Part shown: in pieces, positions 31,594 through 42,390 of the stretch
Layout of the letters: every line of letters starts with the position of its first letter
Numbering within the stretch: the stretch's first letter is position 1
From: Microbacterium sp.
GTDB taxonomy: Bacteria; Actinomycetota; Actinomycetes; Actinomycetales; Microbacteriaceae
NCBI GenBank assembly: GCA_031277885.1
Contig: JAITLM010000190.1
Span: 1-44,795, forward strand
Direction of reading: 5' to 3'
Length of the DNA: 44,795 nt
Position numbers and translations under genes: made by a program
The notes under the pieces: generated by a model
What the model saw: only the letters and a program-made list of their open reading frames with translations
Databases searched by the model: none
What the model was told of the DNA's origin: nothing

Positions 31594-32282
31594 CGCTCGC
31601 TCACCCGCCCGTCCGCGATCCGGATGCAGCGGCGCGCCCGCTGCGCGACCTCGGCGTCGTGGGTGATCACGACGAGCGTGAGCCCGTCCTCGCCGAGGTC
31701 CTCGAACAGCCGCATCACCTCTCCCGTGGTGTCCTAGTCGAGGTTGCCGGTGGGCTCGTCCGCGAGCAGGAGCCGGGGTCCGGAGACCACCGCCCGTGCC
31801 ACGGCGACGCGCTGCCGCTCCCCACCGGAGAGCTCGGTCGGCAGGAACGACATCCGGCCGCCGAGGCCGACGCGTTCCAGCGCGGCGACCGCCCGCTCCT
31901 CCCGTTCCGCGCGCGGAACCCCGCTGTAGAGCATCGGCATCAGCACGTTCTGCAGCACCGAGCGGCGCGCCATCAGGTGGAAGGACTGGAAGACGAAGCC
32001 GATGAATCTCGCTCTCATGGCGGCCCGCTCGTCCTCGCCGAGGTCTCCGGTGAGGGATCCGGCGAGCCGGTACGTCCCCACGCTCGGACGGTCCAGCAGC
32101 CCGAGGATGTTGAGCATCGTGGATTTGCCGGATCCGGAGGGGCCGACGATCGAGAGGTAGTCCCCCGGCTCGACGGTCAGCGAGACGCCCTTCAGCGCCT
32201 GCACCTCCGGCGGCCCGGGGAACGAGCGCGTGACGTCGCGCAGCTCGATCAGCGGCGCCGGATCCGGCGCGGCCTCGGTCAT
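31590..32282 (-). pseudogene. ABC transporter ATP-binding protein (LolD/MacB type) interrupted by in-frame TAG
   Basis: Frame from ATG 32282 encodes a 230-codon ATPase: Walker A GPSGSGKST, Q-loop VFQSFH, signature [14 protein letters not shown] and Walker B LLLADEP. After the D-loop GNLD, codon 183 is TAG (31736-31734). The frame then continues correctly with DTTGEVMRLF, the H-loop VITHD and IADGRV to a TGA that overlaps the permease start. Without readthrough the product is 182 residues and lacks the H-loop His needed for ATP hydrolysis. Relatives have Ser or Thr at this position, so one base change (TCG to TAG) would suffice. Pseudogene or base error; the rest of the operon is intact. Confidence 0.8.
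31734..31736 (-). other. In-frame TAG nonsense codon within the ABC ATPase gene
   Basis: The stop is in phase with both flanks, directly behind the D-loop. Protein similarity to LolD-like ATPases is continuous across it, including the downstream H-loop. Confidence 0.85.
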
Positions 32283-33694
32283 CGGCCGACCACCACGAGA
32301 TCGCCCTTCTCCAGCTTCCCCTCGACCGCCGCAACCTCGACCGCGCCGCGGGCGGCCAGCCCGGTCTTCACGACGACCATGCGCGTCTTCGCGCTGTCCC
32401 CTTCGCGCGGATCCGATTCCACCACCTGCACCCGGCTCTCACCGCCAGGCCCCGCCGTCAGCGCGGCGAGAGGGACGGACAGCACGTCGCCGTCCGTGGC
32501 GCCGACCGCGACGGTGACCCGCACGTTCGCGCCCTGCAGCGCCGCGATCTGCTCCGCGGTGAGCGGCTGCGGCTCGAACAGCACCTGCCAGCGCCCCGCG
32601 GCCGCCGGCTTCGTGCCGCTCTTGCCCCCGGAGCCTCCCGAGGCGCCGGCCGCGGAGCCGTTCTTGACCTCGGTGATGGTCGCCGTGTGCGCGGTGCCGT
32701 CCGGGAGGGAGAACGTCCCTGAGGTGCCCGGCTTGAGCAGGCGCGCGTCGGCCTCGGCAGCGCTCCCGGTCAGGCGCACGGTCGCCCCCGACACCGTCAT
32801 CGCCGTGCCCTGCAGCACGGCGCCCCGCTTGGCCTTCACCGCGTCGACCCGGCGCGGCAGTTCGGTGAGGAACAGCACCTCGCTCGACGGCAGGAACGGC
32901 AGCGTCTGCAGGCGCGCCCGTTCGGCGGCGTCCTCGGCGGAGCCGAGCTGGCTCCGCGCCGCGTCGACGGCGTCCTGCAGGGCGCCGCGATCCGCCTCCG
33001 GCGTCTGGTCGGCGGCCTGGAGCTGGCGACGCGCGCTGCGCAGCGCCGTCTCGGCCGAGCGCACCGACTCCTGCGCACTGCGATAGGCCTCCTCCACGCC
33101 CTCGCCGGGACTCGGCGCGGGATAGCCGACCTGGGCGTACAGCTGGGCGATCGCGGCCGTCGCGTTCTCATCGAGGATGTTCGAGCTCATGTCCCCCGGA
33201 TCGATCCCCACGGCGGACAGCGCCTGCTTGAGCTGCAGCACGTCAGGGCCGGAGACGCCGTGGCGCAGGCTCCGGTAGGCGGGCAGTTCCCCTGGCAGCA
33301 CGATCACCGGCCGCCCGACCACTTCGAGGGCGATCGAGAGCGGCGAGAAGGTCGCCCCCTCCGCGGGGACCTGCCCGGTGACGACCGCGGCGCCGGAGAC
33401 GGTGCTCGTGTCGATCGCGACGTCCACCGCATCGGCGTAGCCGACGTCCGCACGCAGCGTCACATCGTTGCTCAGCGGCCCGAACTCGACCGGCGCCGTG
33501 ATCAGGCCCGGTTTGGGCGCCTTCCCCCCGGCATTCGCGGGTGCCAGCACGAACGTCCCGACGAGCAGACCGCCGACGAGCGCCGCGAGCGCGGCCAGCG
33601 CACCGATCCAGAGCGCGCGGTTGCGCCGGAACACCCGCCCCCAGCCGGCCACCTGCGAGGCGCCGGAACCCGCATCCTCCGTGTCGTCCCGCAC
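32279..33694 (-). CDS. Efflux adaptor (HlyD/MacA-like) with peptidoglycan-binding domain
   Basis: A 471-residue membrane-anchored protein from GTG 33694. One membrane segment lies at about residues 29-52 (LWIGALAALAALVGGLLVG). A PG-binding-1-like module follows around residues 145-190 (LRHGVSGPDVLQLKQALSAV), then a coiled-coil hairpin (AQESVRSAETALRSARRQLQ, about 205-265), then beta-rich adaptor domains. This layout is standard for adaptors paired with MacB-type transporters in Gram-positive actinobacteria, linking the pump to the cell wall. It overlaps the ATPase gene by 4 bases and the lipoprotein gene by 1 base. Confidence 0.86.
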   Translation of the reverse strand: MRDDTEDAGSGASQVAGWGRVFRRNRALWIGALAALAALVGGLLVGTFVLAPANAGGKAPKPGLITAPVEFGPLSNDVTLRADVGYADAVDVAIDTSTVSGAAVVTGQVPAEGATFSPLSIALEVVGRPVIVLPGELPAYRSLRHGVSGPDVLQLKQALSAVGIDPGDMSSNILDENATAAIAQLYAQVGYPAPSPGEGVEEAYRSAQESVRSAETALRSARRQLQAADQTPEADRGALQDAVDAARSQLGSAEDAAERARLQTLPFLPSSEVLFLTELPRRVDAVKAKRGAVLQGTAMTVSGATVRLTGSAAEADARLLKPGTSGTFSLPDGTAHTATITEVKNGSAAGASGGSGGKSGTKPAAAGRWQVLFEPQPLTAEQIAALQGANVRVTVAVGATDGDVLSVPLAALTAGPGGESRVQVVESDPREGDSAKTRMVVVKTGLAARGAVEVAAVEGKLEKGDLVVVGR

Positions 33695-34722
33695 TACTTC
33701 TTCTTCTCCTGCGCCAGAGCCTTCTCCCCCGCCACCTTGAACGCCTCGAGCTCCTTCTTGTTCTCCGCGACGAACTTCTCCTCGTTCGCGAACTGGATCT
33801 TCAGCTGCGCATCGCGGTAGGAGGTCTTCTCCCGGCAGGCGAGATCCTTGAGTGCGAGCGCACGCTCCGTCTCGCCGAGCTTCTTCATCTCCGCGCTGTC
33901 CTTGGGATCCTGATACGAATTCGGGTCCTGTTGCGGATCCATCGGGGCCTGCTGCTCGTAGATCTTGTTCATCGCGTCGTAGATCGACTGCTGAGCCTCC
34001 GGCTGCCTGCGGAATCCGCTCTCACCGGCATCGCCCATGCACGCGGCCCATGATCCGTCGAGCTTCTTCAGCTCCGGAGCGTCCTGCATCTTCTCGTAGA
34101 ACTTCTGGATGCGGTCCACGAGCGGCTTGAACTCGTCGCTCTGCCAGGGCTGATCGGCCGACACCTCGTGCTGCGCCCGCCCCTGGCAGCCGGCGTCCTG
34201 CCATTTCCACTCGACCGGTCCTTCCGCCTGCGGGTCGGGATCGGCCATCTTGCCGTACAGCGTCTCCTGGTAGGCCTGCTGCTCCGCCTCGGAAAGGCTC
34301 TGCAGATACTCCTGATTCGGGTCCTCGACGGGCTGCTCCTGCTCCTTGCCCTTCATCTGCTGATCCATCGGATTGTCGACGGCGCCGTACCCGTACTTCT
34401 CGACCCAGGACCGCTCCTCCGGCTCCCACTTCACGTCTTCGGAGGAAGCGAACGACATGTTGCCGGTGAACGGCTTGTATTCGAAGCCTTCCTTCGCCAT
34501 GCAGTCGGCGGTCAGCTCCTCCTGCTTCTTCTGCTGCTCCTTGGCCCGGCGCTCCTGCTCCTTCGGAGAGGCGTCGCGGTCGTAGCCCGCGCTCAGGTAC
34601 TCGGAAAGCGGAGAATCCTCCGGCTTCAGGCCTCCTCCGCCCTGCGCGCAGGCGGAGAGCGCGATCGTCGACAGCGCCAGGATTGCGAGGGCGAGGGGAA
34701 GACGGGACTCGACGGTCGGCAT
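33694..34722 (-). CDS. Putative Cys-containing lipoprotein of the MacAB-like operon
   Basis: A 342-residue secreted lipoprotein from ATG 34722 (AAGGAG 6 bases upstream). The signal peptide LPLALAILALSTIALSAC ends in lipobox LSAC, so the protein is anchored outside the membrane. The mature part is highly charged and Gln/Lys/Glu rich, with two copies of a CM-x3-G motif (DCMAKEGF and ACMGDAGESGF) and further Cys in DAGCQGR and LACREK, so disulfides are likely. I recognise no named family; similar lipoproteins occur beside such transporters in Microbacteriaceae. It is first in the operon and may bind or sense the exported molecule. Confidence 0.8.
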   Translation of the reverse strand: MPTVESRLPLALAILALSTIALSACAQGGGGLKPEDSPLSEYLSAGYDRDASPKEQERRAKEQQKKQEELTADCMAKEGFEYKPFTGNMSFASSEDVKWEPEERSWVEKYGYGAVDNPMDQQMKGKEQEQPVEDPNQEYLQSLSEAEQQAYQETLYGKMADPDPQAEGPVEWKWQDAGCQGRAQHEVSADQPWQSDEFKPLVDRIQKFYEKMQDAPELKKLDGSWAACMGDAGESGFRRQPEAQQSIYDAMNKIYEQQAPMDPQQDPNSYQDPKDSAEMKKLGETERALALKDLACREKTSYRDAQLKIQFANEEKFVAENKKELEAFKVAGEKALAQEKKK

Positions 34723-34760
34723 CGTTGCTCCTTCAGTTTTCGAGAAACCCTTTTCGCCAG

Positions 34761-34768
34761 ACCCTACA
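34761..34768 (-). promoter_or_regulatory. Putative extended -10 promoter of the lipoprotein-transporter operon
   Basis: TGTAGGGT on the minus strand (34768-34761), an extended -10 (TG-T-like) about 38 bases upstream of ATG 34722. No -35 match is visible. It lies in the 88-base gap after xerD. Confidence 0.4.
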
Positions 34769-34810
34769 GGTCGACGCCGCCGAGCGCCTCCTCGCGAGAG
34801 ATAACCGCCG

Positions 34811-35713
34811 TCAACGCGCCCGAGGATGCGCGGTCGCGTAGACGTCCCGCAGCGTGTCCACCGAGACGTGCGTGTAGATCTGGGTGGTCGCGACCGACGC
34901 GTGGCCCAGCAGCTCCTGCACGACCCGGACATCGGCGCCGCCCTGCAGCAGATGGGTCGCGAAGGAATGCCGCAGAGTGTGCGGCGAGACCTCCGCCGTG
35001 ATCTGCGCGCCCTCGGCGGCCGCGCGGATGATCAGCCACGCGCTCTGCCTGCTGAGCGGTGCGCCGCGCGCCCCGAGGAACAGTTTCGCCGAGGCGCGCC
35101 CCTTCGCGGCGAGCGCGGGGCGCACCCGCGTGAGGTAGGCGTCGACCGCCGCGCGCGCATAGGAGCCCACGGGCACGATCCGCTCTTTGGATCCCTTTCC
35201 GCGCAGCCTCAGCACGTCGCCGTGCGCAAGATCGTCGACGTCGAGAGACACCGCCTCGGAGACGCGGGCGCCCGTGGCGTAGAGCAGCTCGAGGAGCGCC
35301 CGGTCCCGGATCCCGATGGGATCCTCGGCGGAGGGCGCGCCGAGCAGCTGCTCGACCTGATCGATCGTGAGCGCCTTCGGCAGACGCCGCGGCTGTTTCG
35401 GCGGACGCAGCCGTGCGCTCGGATCCGCCTCGGCGATGCCCTCCCTGGCGAGGAAGCGATGCCAGCCCCGCACCGAGGACTGCAGCCGGGCGAGGCTGGA
35501 CGCGGCGGGCGGCGGTTCTGCGCCCGCACGCTCCGCGGCGAACGCCGCGACGGTCTCCGCGGAGATCGCGTCGGTGTCGGCGATGCCCTGCTCCCCCAGC
35601 CACACCAGGTACCCGCCGAGATCGCGGCGATACGCGGCGAGGGTGTGCTCGGCCAGCCCTCGCTCGATCGTCACGTGCCGGAGGTACGCGTCGAGCGCTC
35701 GGTCGAGCTGCAC
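34811..35713 (-). CDS. xerD: Site-specific tyrosine recombinase XerD
   Basis: A 300-residue recombinase that with XerC resolves chromosome dimers at dif. The N-terminal SAM-like core-binding domain covers about residues 1-95. Catalytic residues R150 (ATGARVSE), K173 (RGKGSKER), H245 and R248 (PHTLRHSF), H271 (LGHASV) and Y280 (TQIYTHV) are all present. Its place after the Nudix gene and pyrG matches the conserved actinobacterial order, so it is the housekeeping XerD rather than an island integrase. It starts 1 base from the Nudix gene end. Confidence 0.95.
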   Translation of the reverse strand: MQLDRALDAYLRHVTIERGLAEHTLAAYRRDLGGYLVWLGEQGIADTDAISAETVAAFAAERAGAEPPPAASSLARLQSSVRGWHRFLAREGIAEADPSARLRPPKQPRRLPKALTIDQVEQLLGAPSAEDPIGIRDRALLELLYATGARVSEAVSLDVDDLAHGDVLRLRGKGSKERIVPVGSYARAAVDAYLTRVRPALAAKGRASAKLFLGARGAPLSRQSAWLIIRAAAEGAQITAEVSPHTLRHSFATHLLQGGADVRVVQELLGHASVATTQIYTHVSVDTLRDVYATAHPRAR

Positions 35714-35714
35714 G

Positions 35715-36314
35715 TCAGGCCCCGAGGCCCCGCCGCCCCGTCGACGACAGGCGTCGCTCCGCCGCGAGCACCCCGGCGGCGAGGATGCCGTTGCGCAGCC
35801 GCCCGGCGAGCACGCCGTCGGCGGCTTCGGACAGCGGAACCCAGGCGAGCCGGATGTCGGCCTCCTCGTCCGTGCGCGCGAAGGCGGACTCCGCCGCGCT
35901 CAGCCCGGTCGCGAGGTAGATGTGGACGATCTCCGAGTTGCTGCCGGGGGTCGTGTAGATCGAGATGAGCGGCTCCCAGGCGCTTGCGACCAGGTCCGCC
36001 TCCTCGGCGAGCTCCCGCCGCGCGGCGTCCATCGGGTCCTCCCCCGCCACATCGAGCAGCCCCGCGGGCAGCTCCCAGTCGCGCTGCCGGATGGGATGAC
36101 GGTACTGCTGGATGAGCAGCACCCGTCCGTCCTCGTCCATCGCGACGACCGCGGCCGCGCCGGAGTGGTCGATGTACTGACGCACGATCCCGCCGTCACC
36201 GTAGCGGACGTGGTCCTCGCGGATCCCCCACACCGCGCCGCGGTACACCTCGGCGCTCGAGAGCACCTCGGGGTCGAACGGCTCGTCGTGCGGCGCGGTG
36301 GTGGAGTCCGTCAC
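35715..36314 (-). CDS. Nudix hydrolase, ADP-ribose pyrophosphatase-like
   Basis: A 199-residue enzyme resembling M. tuberculosis Rv1700, which hydrolyses ADP-ribose. The Nudix box is around residues 84-107 ([20 protein letters not shown] then EADL), with the usual late Gly replaced by Asp, a variation seen in this actinobacterial subgroup. An upstream [17 protein letters not shown] motif is the ADP-ribose type marker. It lies 1 base from pyrG and xerD, in the conserved order pyrG-nudix-xerD. Confidence 0.92.
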   Translation of the reverse strand: MTDSTTAPHDEPFDPEVLSSAEVYRGAVWGIREDHVRYGDGGIVRQYIDHSGAAAVVAMDEDGRVLLIQQYRHPIRQRDWELPAGLLDVAGEDPMDAARRELAEEADLVASAWEPLISIYTTPGSNSEIVHIYLATGLSAAESAFARTDEEADIRLAWVPLSEAADGVLAGRLRNGILAAGVLAAERRLSSTGRRGLGA

Positions 36315-36315
36315 G

Positions 36316-38037
<1,722 letters not shown>

Positions 38038-38952
38038 TCACTCACGCGACGCGCGGAGGGCCTGGTCCAGTTCCGCCGTCGAGGGAGGGTTCGCTCCTGC
38101 GCGGGCCACGGTGAGCGCGGCGCTCGCGAGTGCGGTGTCCAGAGCGGCGAGCACGGCGTCGTCCGGCACGGGCTCCCCCGCCGTGAGCAGACCATCCGTA
38201 CCGTCGCGCAGCAGCGCATGCAGCAACCCGGACATGAACGCGTCGCCCGCGCCGATCGTGTCGGCGACGACGACGCGCTGCGCCGGGCGGGCGAACCATG
38301 CGCCGTCCACGAGCGCCAGGCACCCCTCGGATCCGCGCGTGACGACCACGAACCGCGCGCCGTGCGCGGCGAGGTCGGCGAGGGCCTTCTCGAGCGTCGC
38401 GTCCGGTGCGAGCCAGGCCGCGTCCTCGTCGCTCAGCTTCACCACCTGGCAGAGCGCCGCGAGGTCGGCCACCCGGCGCAGCACTTCCTCTTTCGTGCCG
38501 ATCACGTCGGGGCGGATGTTGGGATCGAGCGTCAGCAGCGTGTTCGCCGCGGCCGTGCCGAGCGCCGCGAGGGCCGCGGCGGCACCGGGTTCCCGCAGCG
38601 CGCCGATCGACCCGGTGTGCACCAGCCGGGTGCCGGTCACATCGGGCGCGGGGATGTCCCAGTCGATGTCGAACGCGTAGCTCGCCTTGCCCTCGGCGTC
38701 CACGCGCGCGATCGCCGTCGACGTGGGGCCCGTGACGAGGGTGTCGGGTCCGAGGCTCACGCCCGCCTCGTCCAGGTGCGCGCGGATCAGGGCGCCGTAG
38801 TCGTCGGCGCCGATCCGCGCGTGCAGGGTCGTGGGATGCCCCAGCCGGGCGAGCCCGACCGCGATGTTCATCGGCGATCCCCCGGCGTGCGTCTCGCCGC
38901 CCTCGACGACGTCGACGAGGGCCTCGCCGATCACTGCGATCCGATCCGTCAC
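38038..38952 (-). CDS. PfkB-family sugar or nucleoside kinase
   Basis: A 304-residue kinase of the ribokinase family, probably a fructokinase-like enzyme. The N-terminal AGGSPMNIAVGLARLG (substrate-binding Gly-rich strand) and the C-terminal DTIGAGDAFMSG with the catalytic Asp and anion hole are clear. The start is GTG 38952 with GAGGGAG 9 bases upstream. It is placed between recN and pyrG, which is not part of the usual actinobacterial block, and may be a later insertion. Substrate cannot be told from sequence. Confidence 0.9.
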   Translation of the reverse strand: MTDRIAVIGEALVDVVEGGETHAGGSPMNIAVGLARLGHPTTLHARIGADDYGALIRAHLDEAGVSLGPDTLVTGPTSTAIARVDAEGKASYAFDIDWDIPAPDVTGTRLVHTGSIGALREPGAAAALAALGTAAANTLLTLDPNIRPDVIGTKEEVLRRVADLAALCQVVKLSDEDAAWLAPDATLEKALADLAAHGARFVVVTRGSEGCLALVDGAWFARPAQRVVVADTIGAGDAFMSGLLHALLRDGTDGLLTAGEPVPDDAVLAALDTALASAALTVARAGANPPSTAELDQALRASRE

Positions 38953-38987
38953 GCTGCTCGCTCCCTCATCTCCGCCCGTCGGACGGC

Positions 38988-40673
38988 TCAGTCCTCGCGC
39001 AGGGCGAGCAGCTCTCTGGCGTGCTCGAGGGCCGCACCGGAATCGGCGAGCCCGGAGAGCAGCCGCGCCATCTCCGCCTCGCGGTCCTCACCGTCGAGGC
39101 GGCGGACGCTCGATGCGGTGACCTGCCCGTCGTTCGCCTTCACGACGCTGAGGTGGTTGTTCGCGAAGGCGGCGACCTGGGCGAGGTGGGTCACGGCGAT
39201 CACCTGCGAGGTGCGCGCGAGTCGCGCCAGGCGCCTGCCGACCTCGATCGCCGCCGCACCGCCGATGCCCGCGTCGACCTCGTCGAAGACGAAGGTCGGG
39301 ACGGGATCCGTGCCCGCGATCACGACCTCGATCGCGAGCATCACGCGCGACAGCTCTCCGCCCGAGGCGCCCTTCGCGACGGATCGCGGATCCGCACCTG
39401 GATGCGGGGCGAGGAGGATCGCGACATCATCGCGTCCATGGGCGCTCTCCGTGCCGTCGGTGACCGCGACGACCAGGCGGGCATCGGGCATCGCGAGGGC
39501 GTGCAGCTCTTCGGTGACCGCGGTGCCGAGTCGTCCCGCCGCCTCGGTGCGCGTCGCGGTGAGGGCGGCGGCGGCCGCGTCGAGGGTCGCGCGCGCGGCA
39601 TCGCGTTCGACCGCGAGCCGTTCGATGTGGTCGGAGTCGTCGTCCAGCTCGGCCAGCCGGGCGGATCCGGTGTTCCACAGTTCGAGGGCGGCGTCGAGGG
39701 TGCCGTGGGCGCGCACGAGGGTCGCGAGAGCCGCACGGCGCTCTTCGACGGCGGCCAGCTCGTGCGGACCGGACTCGTCGAGATCGGCGAGATAGCCGCT
39801 CAGCTGCGCCGCGATGTCCGTGGCGCGGTAGCCGATCTCCGCGATGCTCTCGGCGATCGCCGTGAGTTCCGGATCCCCCGCGCGCTCCAGGGCCCGCCGT
39901 GCCTCGGCCGCCAGCGACGTGACATCGGTCTCGCCGTCCTCGTCGGAGAGCGCGGCACGCGCGATCGCGGCGGACTGGCGCAGCTCCTCGGCGTTCGCGA
40001 GGCGCTCTGCGCGCTCGGCGAGGGCGTCGTCCTCCCCCGGCTGCGGGTCGGTCGCCTCGATCACTCCGAGCGCCTCGCGCAGATCATCGGCCTCTCGGCG
40101 GCGCCGCTCCTGGTTGCCGCTGATCTCCTCGAGCTCAGCGGACAGGGTGCGCCAGCGCTCCCATGCGGCCTCGTACTCGGCGCGCACGAGCGCGACGGCG
40201 GATCCGCCGAAGCGGTCGAGGGCGTCGCGCTGCGCGGCCGCGGACCGCAGGCGCAGCTGCTCGGACTGCCCGTGCACGACGACGAGGTCGTCGGCGAGAT
40301 CGGCCAGCACGCCGGCCGGCGCCGCGCGCCCGCCGACGCTCGCGCGGCTGCGTCCTTCGGCGGTGAGCGTGCGGGACACGTAGAGCTCACCGCGTTCGTC
40401 GTCGTAGGGCTCGAGCTCTCCGCCCGCATCCGCCACGGTGTCGGCGACGGATCCCGCGCTCGGCACGATCCACACGCCCGCGACCGAGGCCTGCGCTGCC
40501 CCCGCGCGGACGGCGCCGGAGTCGGCCCTCGCCCCGAGCAGCAGTCCGAGGCCGGTCACGACCATGGTCTTGCCGGCGCCGGTCTCGCCCGTGATCGCGG
40601 TGAAACCGGGCCCGATCGGCAGGACGGCCTCCGCGATGACGCCGAGGTCGCGCAGACGCATCTCCTCGATCAT
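38988..40673 (-). CDS. recN: DNA repair protein RecN
   Basis: A 561-residue SMC-like ATPase of double-strand break repair. Walker A GETGAGKT is at residues 29-36, the long coiled-coil arms lie in the middle (about 150-360, e.g. AELEEISGNQERRRREADDL), and the C-terminus has signature ASGGELSRVMLAIE, Walker B FVFDEVDAGIGG and VTHLAQVAA. ATG 40673 overlaps the nadK stop (ATGA). Order tlyA-nadK-recN is conserved in actinobacteria. Confidence 0.96.
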   Translation of the reverse strand: MIEEMRLRDLGVIAEAVLPIGPGFTAITGETGAGKTMVVTGLGLLLGARADSGAVRAGAAQASVAGVWIVPSAGSVADTVADAGGELEPYDDERGELYVSRTLTAEGRSRASVGGRAAPAGVLADLADDLVVVHGQSEQLRLRSAAAQRDALDRFGGSAVALVRAEYEAAWERWRTLSAELEEISGNQERRRREADDLREALGVIEATDPQPGEDDALAERAERLANAEELRQSAAIARAALSDEDGETDVTSLAAEARRALERAGDPELTAIAESIAEIGYRATDIAAQLSGYLADLDESGPHELAAVEERRAALATLVRAHGTLDAALELWNTGSARLAELDDDSDHIERLAVERDAARATLDAAAAALTATRTEAAGRLGTAVTEELHALAMPDARLVVAVTDGTESAHGRDDVAILLAPHPGADPRSVAKGASGGELSRVMLAIEVVIAGTDPVPTFVFDEVDAGIGGAAAIEVGRRLARLARTSQVIAVTHLAQVAAFANNHLSVVKANDGQVTASSVRRLDGEDREAEMARLLSGLADSGAALEHARELLALRED

Positions 40674-41578
40674 GAGTCGGCCCCCCGCCAGCCCGAGACG
40701 GGCAGCTGGAACTTGCGCACCAGCCGGTCCGTGAACACGCTCGGGTGCAGGCGCGCGAGGCGCACGGGACGCGAGGAGCGGCGCACGATCACCCTCGCGC
40801 CGCGCGGCAGCTCGTGCGAGCGCCGCCCGTCGCACCAGAGGATCGCGGTGCCGTCGTTGCGGTCCAGCAGCTCGATCGCGACGGGCGCGCCCGGTGCGAC
40901 CACGAGCGGGCGGGCGAACAGCGCGTGCGCGGACAGCGGCACCACGGCGATCGCCTCGACGCCGGGCCAGATCACCGGTCCGCCCGCGGAGAAGTTGTAC
41001 GCCGTCGCACCGGTCGGGGTCGAGACCACCATGCCGTCGCAGCCGAAGCTCGTCAGAGGGCGGCCGTCGATCTCGACGACCACCTCGATCATGCGCTCGC
41101 GACTGGCCTTCTCCACCGTCGCCTCGTTCAGCGCCCACGTGCTGTAGACGACGGATCCGTCGGCGTCCTTGACGCGCACGGCGAGCGCCATGCGCTCCTC
41201 GACCGAGTAGTCGCGGTCGATGACGCGTGCGACCGCGGCATCCATGTCGTCGCGCTCGATCTCGGCGAGGAAGCCCACGTGCCCCATGTTGATGCCGAGG
41301 ATCGGCGCCGTCCCGTCGCGGACGAGCTCCGCCGCGCGCAGGATGGTGCCATCACCGCCCAGCACGATCGCGAGTTCGATGTCCTCGACCGGGATGTCCG
41401 TGCCGAGCAGGTCGACCTCGGCGAAGAAGTCGTCCTCCGCCGTCAGGTCGGCACGGTCGTCCGCGGAGAGGACCGGCAACGCACCCGCACCGCGGAGGGC
41501 GGACACGACGCGTCTGGCGGCCTGCACGGTCTCGTCCCGGCGCGCATGTGCGACGACGAGGATCCTGCGCTCGTTCAT
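40670..41578 (-). CDS. nadK: NAD kinase
   Basis: A 302-residue enzyme phosphorylating NAD to NADP with ATP or polyphosphate. The diagnostic GGDGT motif is at residues 74-78 and NMGHVGFLAE at 97-106; the C-terminal domain has CDGMVVSTPTGATAYNFSAG. The ATG at 41578 overlaps the tlyA stop. The frame is open further upstream but the family starts here (MNERRILVVAH). Confidence 0.96.
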   Translation of the reverse strand: MNERRILVVAHARRDETVQAARRVVSALRGAGALPVLSADDRADLTAEDDFFAEVDLLGTDIPVEDIELAIVLGGDGTILRAAELVRDGTAPILGINMGHVGFLAEIERDDMDAAVARVIDRDYSVEERMALAVRVKDADGSVVYSTWALNEATVEKASRERMIEVVVEIDGRPLTSFGCDGMVVSTPTGATAYNFSAGGPVIWPGVEAIAVVPLSAHALFARPLVVAPGAPVAIELLDRNDGTAILWCDGRRSHELPRGARVIVRRSSRPVRLARLHPSVFTDRLVRKFQLPVSGWRGADS

Positions 41579-42390
41579 CGGCCTCCTGCCATCTCGTCGA
41601 TCGTGCTCATCCATTCTGTCGGATTGCCTCCGTCGCCGCGGGCCCGATCCCCCGCGCGCAGATGCACGAGGTACTCGGCGTTCCCGTGCGTGCCCAGGAT
41701 CGGAGACGGCAGGAGCCCGATGACCCCGAAGCCCTGATCCCATGCGCTCCACAGCACGCGGGCGACGGCATCGGCGCGGATCGCGGGATTCGTCACGAGG
41801 CCGCCCCGCACTGCGGTGCGCCCGACTTCGAACTGCGGCTTGACGAGCAGCACGACATCGGCGTCGGCATCCGCCGTCGCCGCGATCGCGGGGAGCACGA
41901 GGGTGAGCGAGATGAACGACAGGTCGCCGACGACGAGCGACGGCCGAGCGCTCTCCCCCGTCGCCGCGGCCAGGTTCTCCGCATCCATGTGCCGGACGTT
42001 GAACCCCTCCACCGCGACGACGGCCGGATCCAGGCGCACCGACGGGGCGAGCTGGTCATGCCCGACGTCGACCGCGAGCACCCGCCGCGCGTCGCGCTCG
42101 CGCAGGACCTGGGTGAAACCGCCCGTGGACGCGCCCATGTCCAGGGCCAGCCGCCCTGCTGGATCGAGCTCGAACCCGTCCAGCGCCGCGATGAGCTTGT
42201 GCGCGCCTCGGCTGACGTAGTGGTCCGCGCCCGCGACCTCGATCGCGTCGCCGTCCTCGACCTTGGCGGATGCCTTGACCACGGGTTTCCCGTTGACGGT
42301 GACGAGACCGCCGTCGATGAGGGTCGCCGCATGTGTGCGCGAGCGTGCGAGGCCGCGTTCCGCGAGAGCCGCGTCGAGTCGGGCCGTCAT
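41575..42390 (-). CDS. tlyA: TlyA-family rRNA 2'-O-methyltransferase
   Basis: A 271-residue protein with an N-terminal S4 domain (ARLDAALAERGLARSRTHAA, about residues 3-60) and a FtsJ-like SAM methyltransferase domain (LDMGASTGGFTQVL at about 83-96, VGDLSFISLTL further on). TlyA in mycobacteria methylates 16S C1409 and 23S C1920, which confers capreomycin susceptibility. The ATG overlaps the stop of the small upstream gene and its own stop overlaps nadK. Confidence 0.94.
   Translation of the reverse strand: MTARLDAALAERGLARSRTHAATLIDGGLVTVNGKPVVKASAKVEDGDAIEVAGADHYVSRGAHKLIAALDGFELDPAGRLALDMGASTGGFTQVLRERDARRVLAVDVGHDQLAPSVRLDPAVVAVEGFNVRHMDAENLAAATGESARPSLVVGDLSFISLTLVLPAIAATADADADVVLLVKPQFEVGRTAVRGGLVTNPAIRADAVARVLWSAWDQGFGVIGLLPSPILGTHGNAEYLVHLRAGDRARGDGGNPTEWMSTIDEMAGGR

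Noticed and set aside
34811..35713. Integrase of the genomic island
   Set aside because: The gene has housekeeping XerD length and motifs and sits in the conserved pyrG-nudix-xerD order, far from the island.
39021..41147. 708-codon plus-strand frame opposite recN and nadK
   Set aside because: Antisense shadow of two well-recognised genes.
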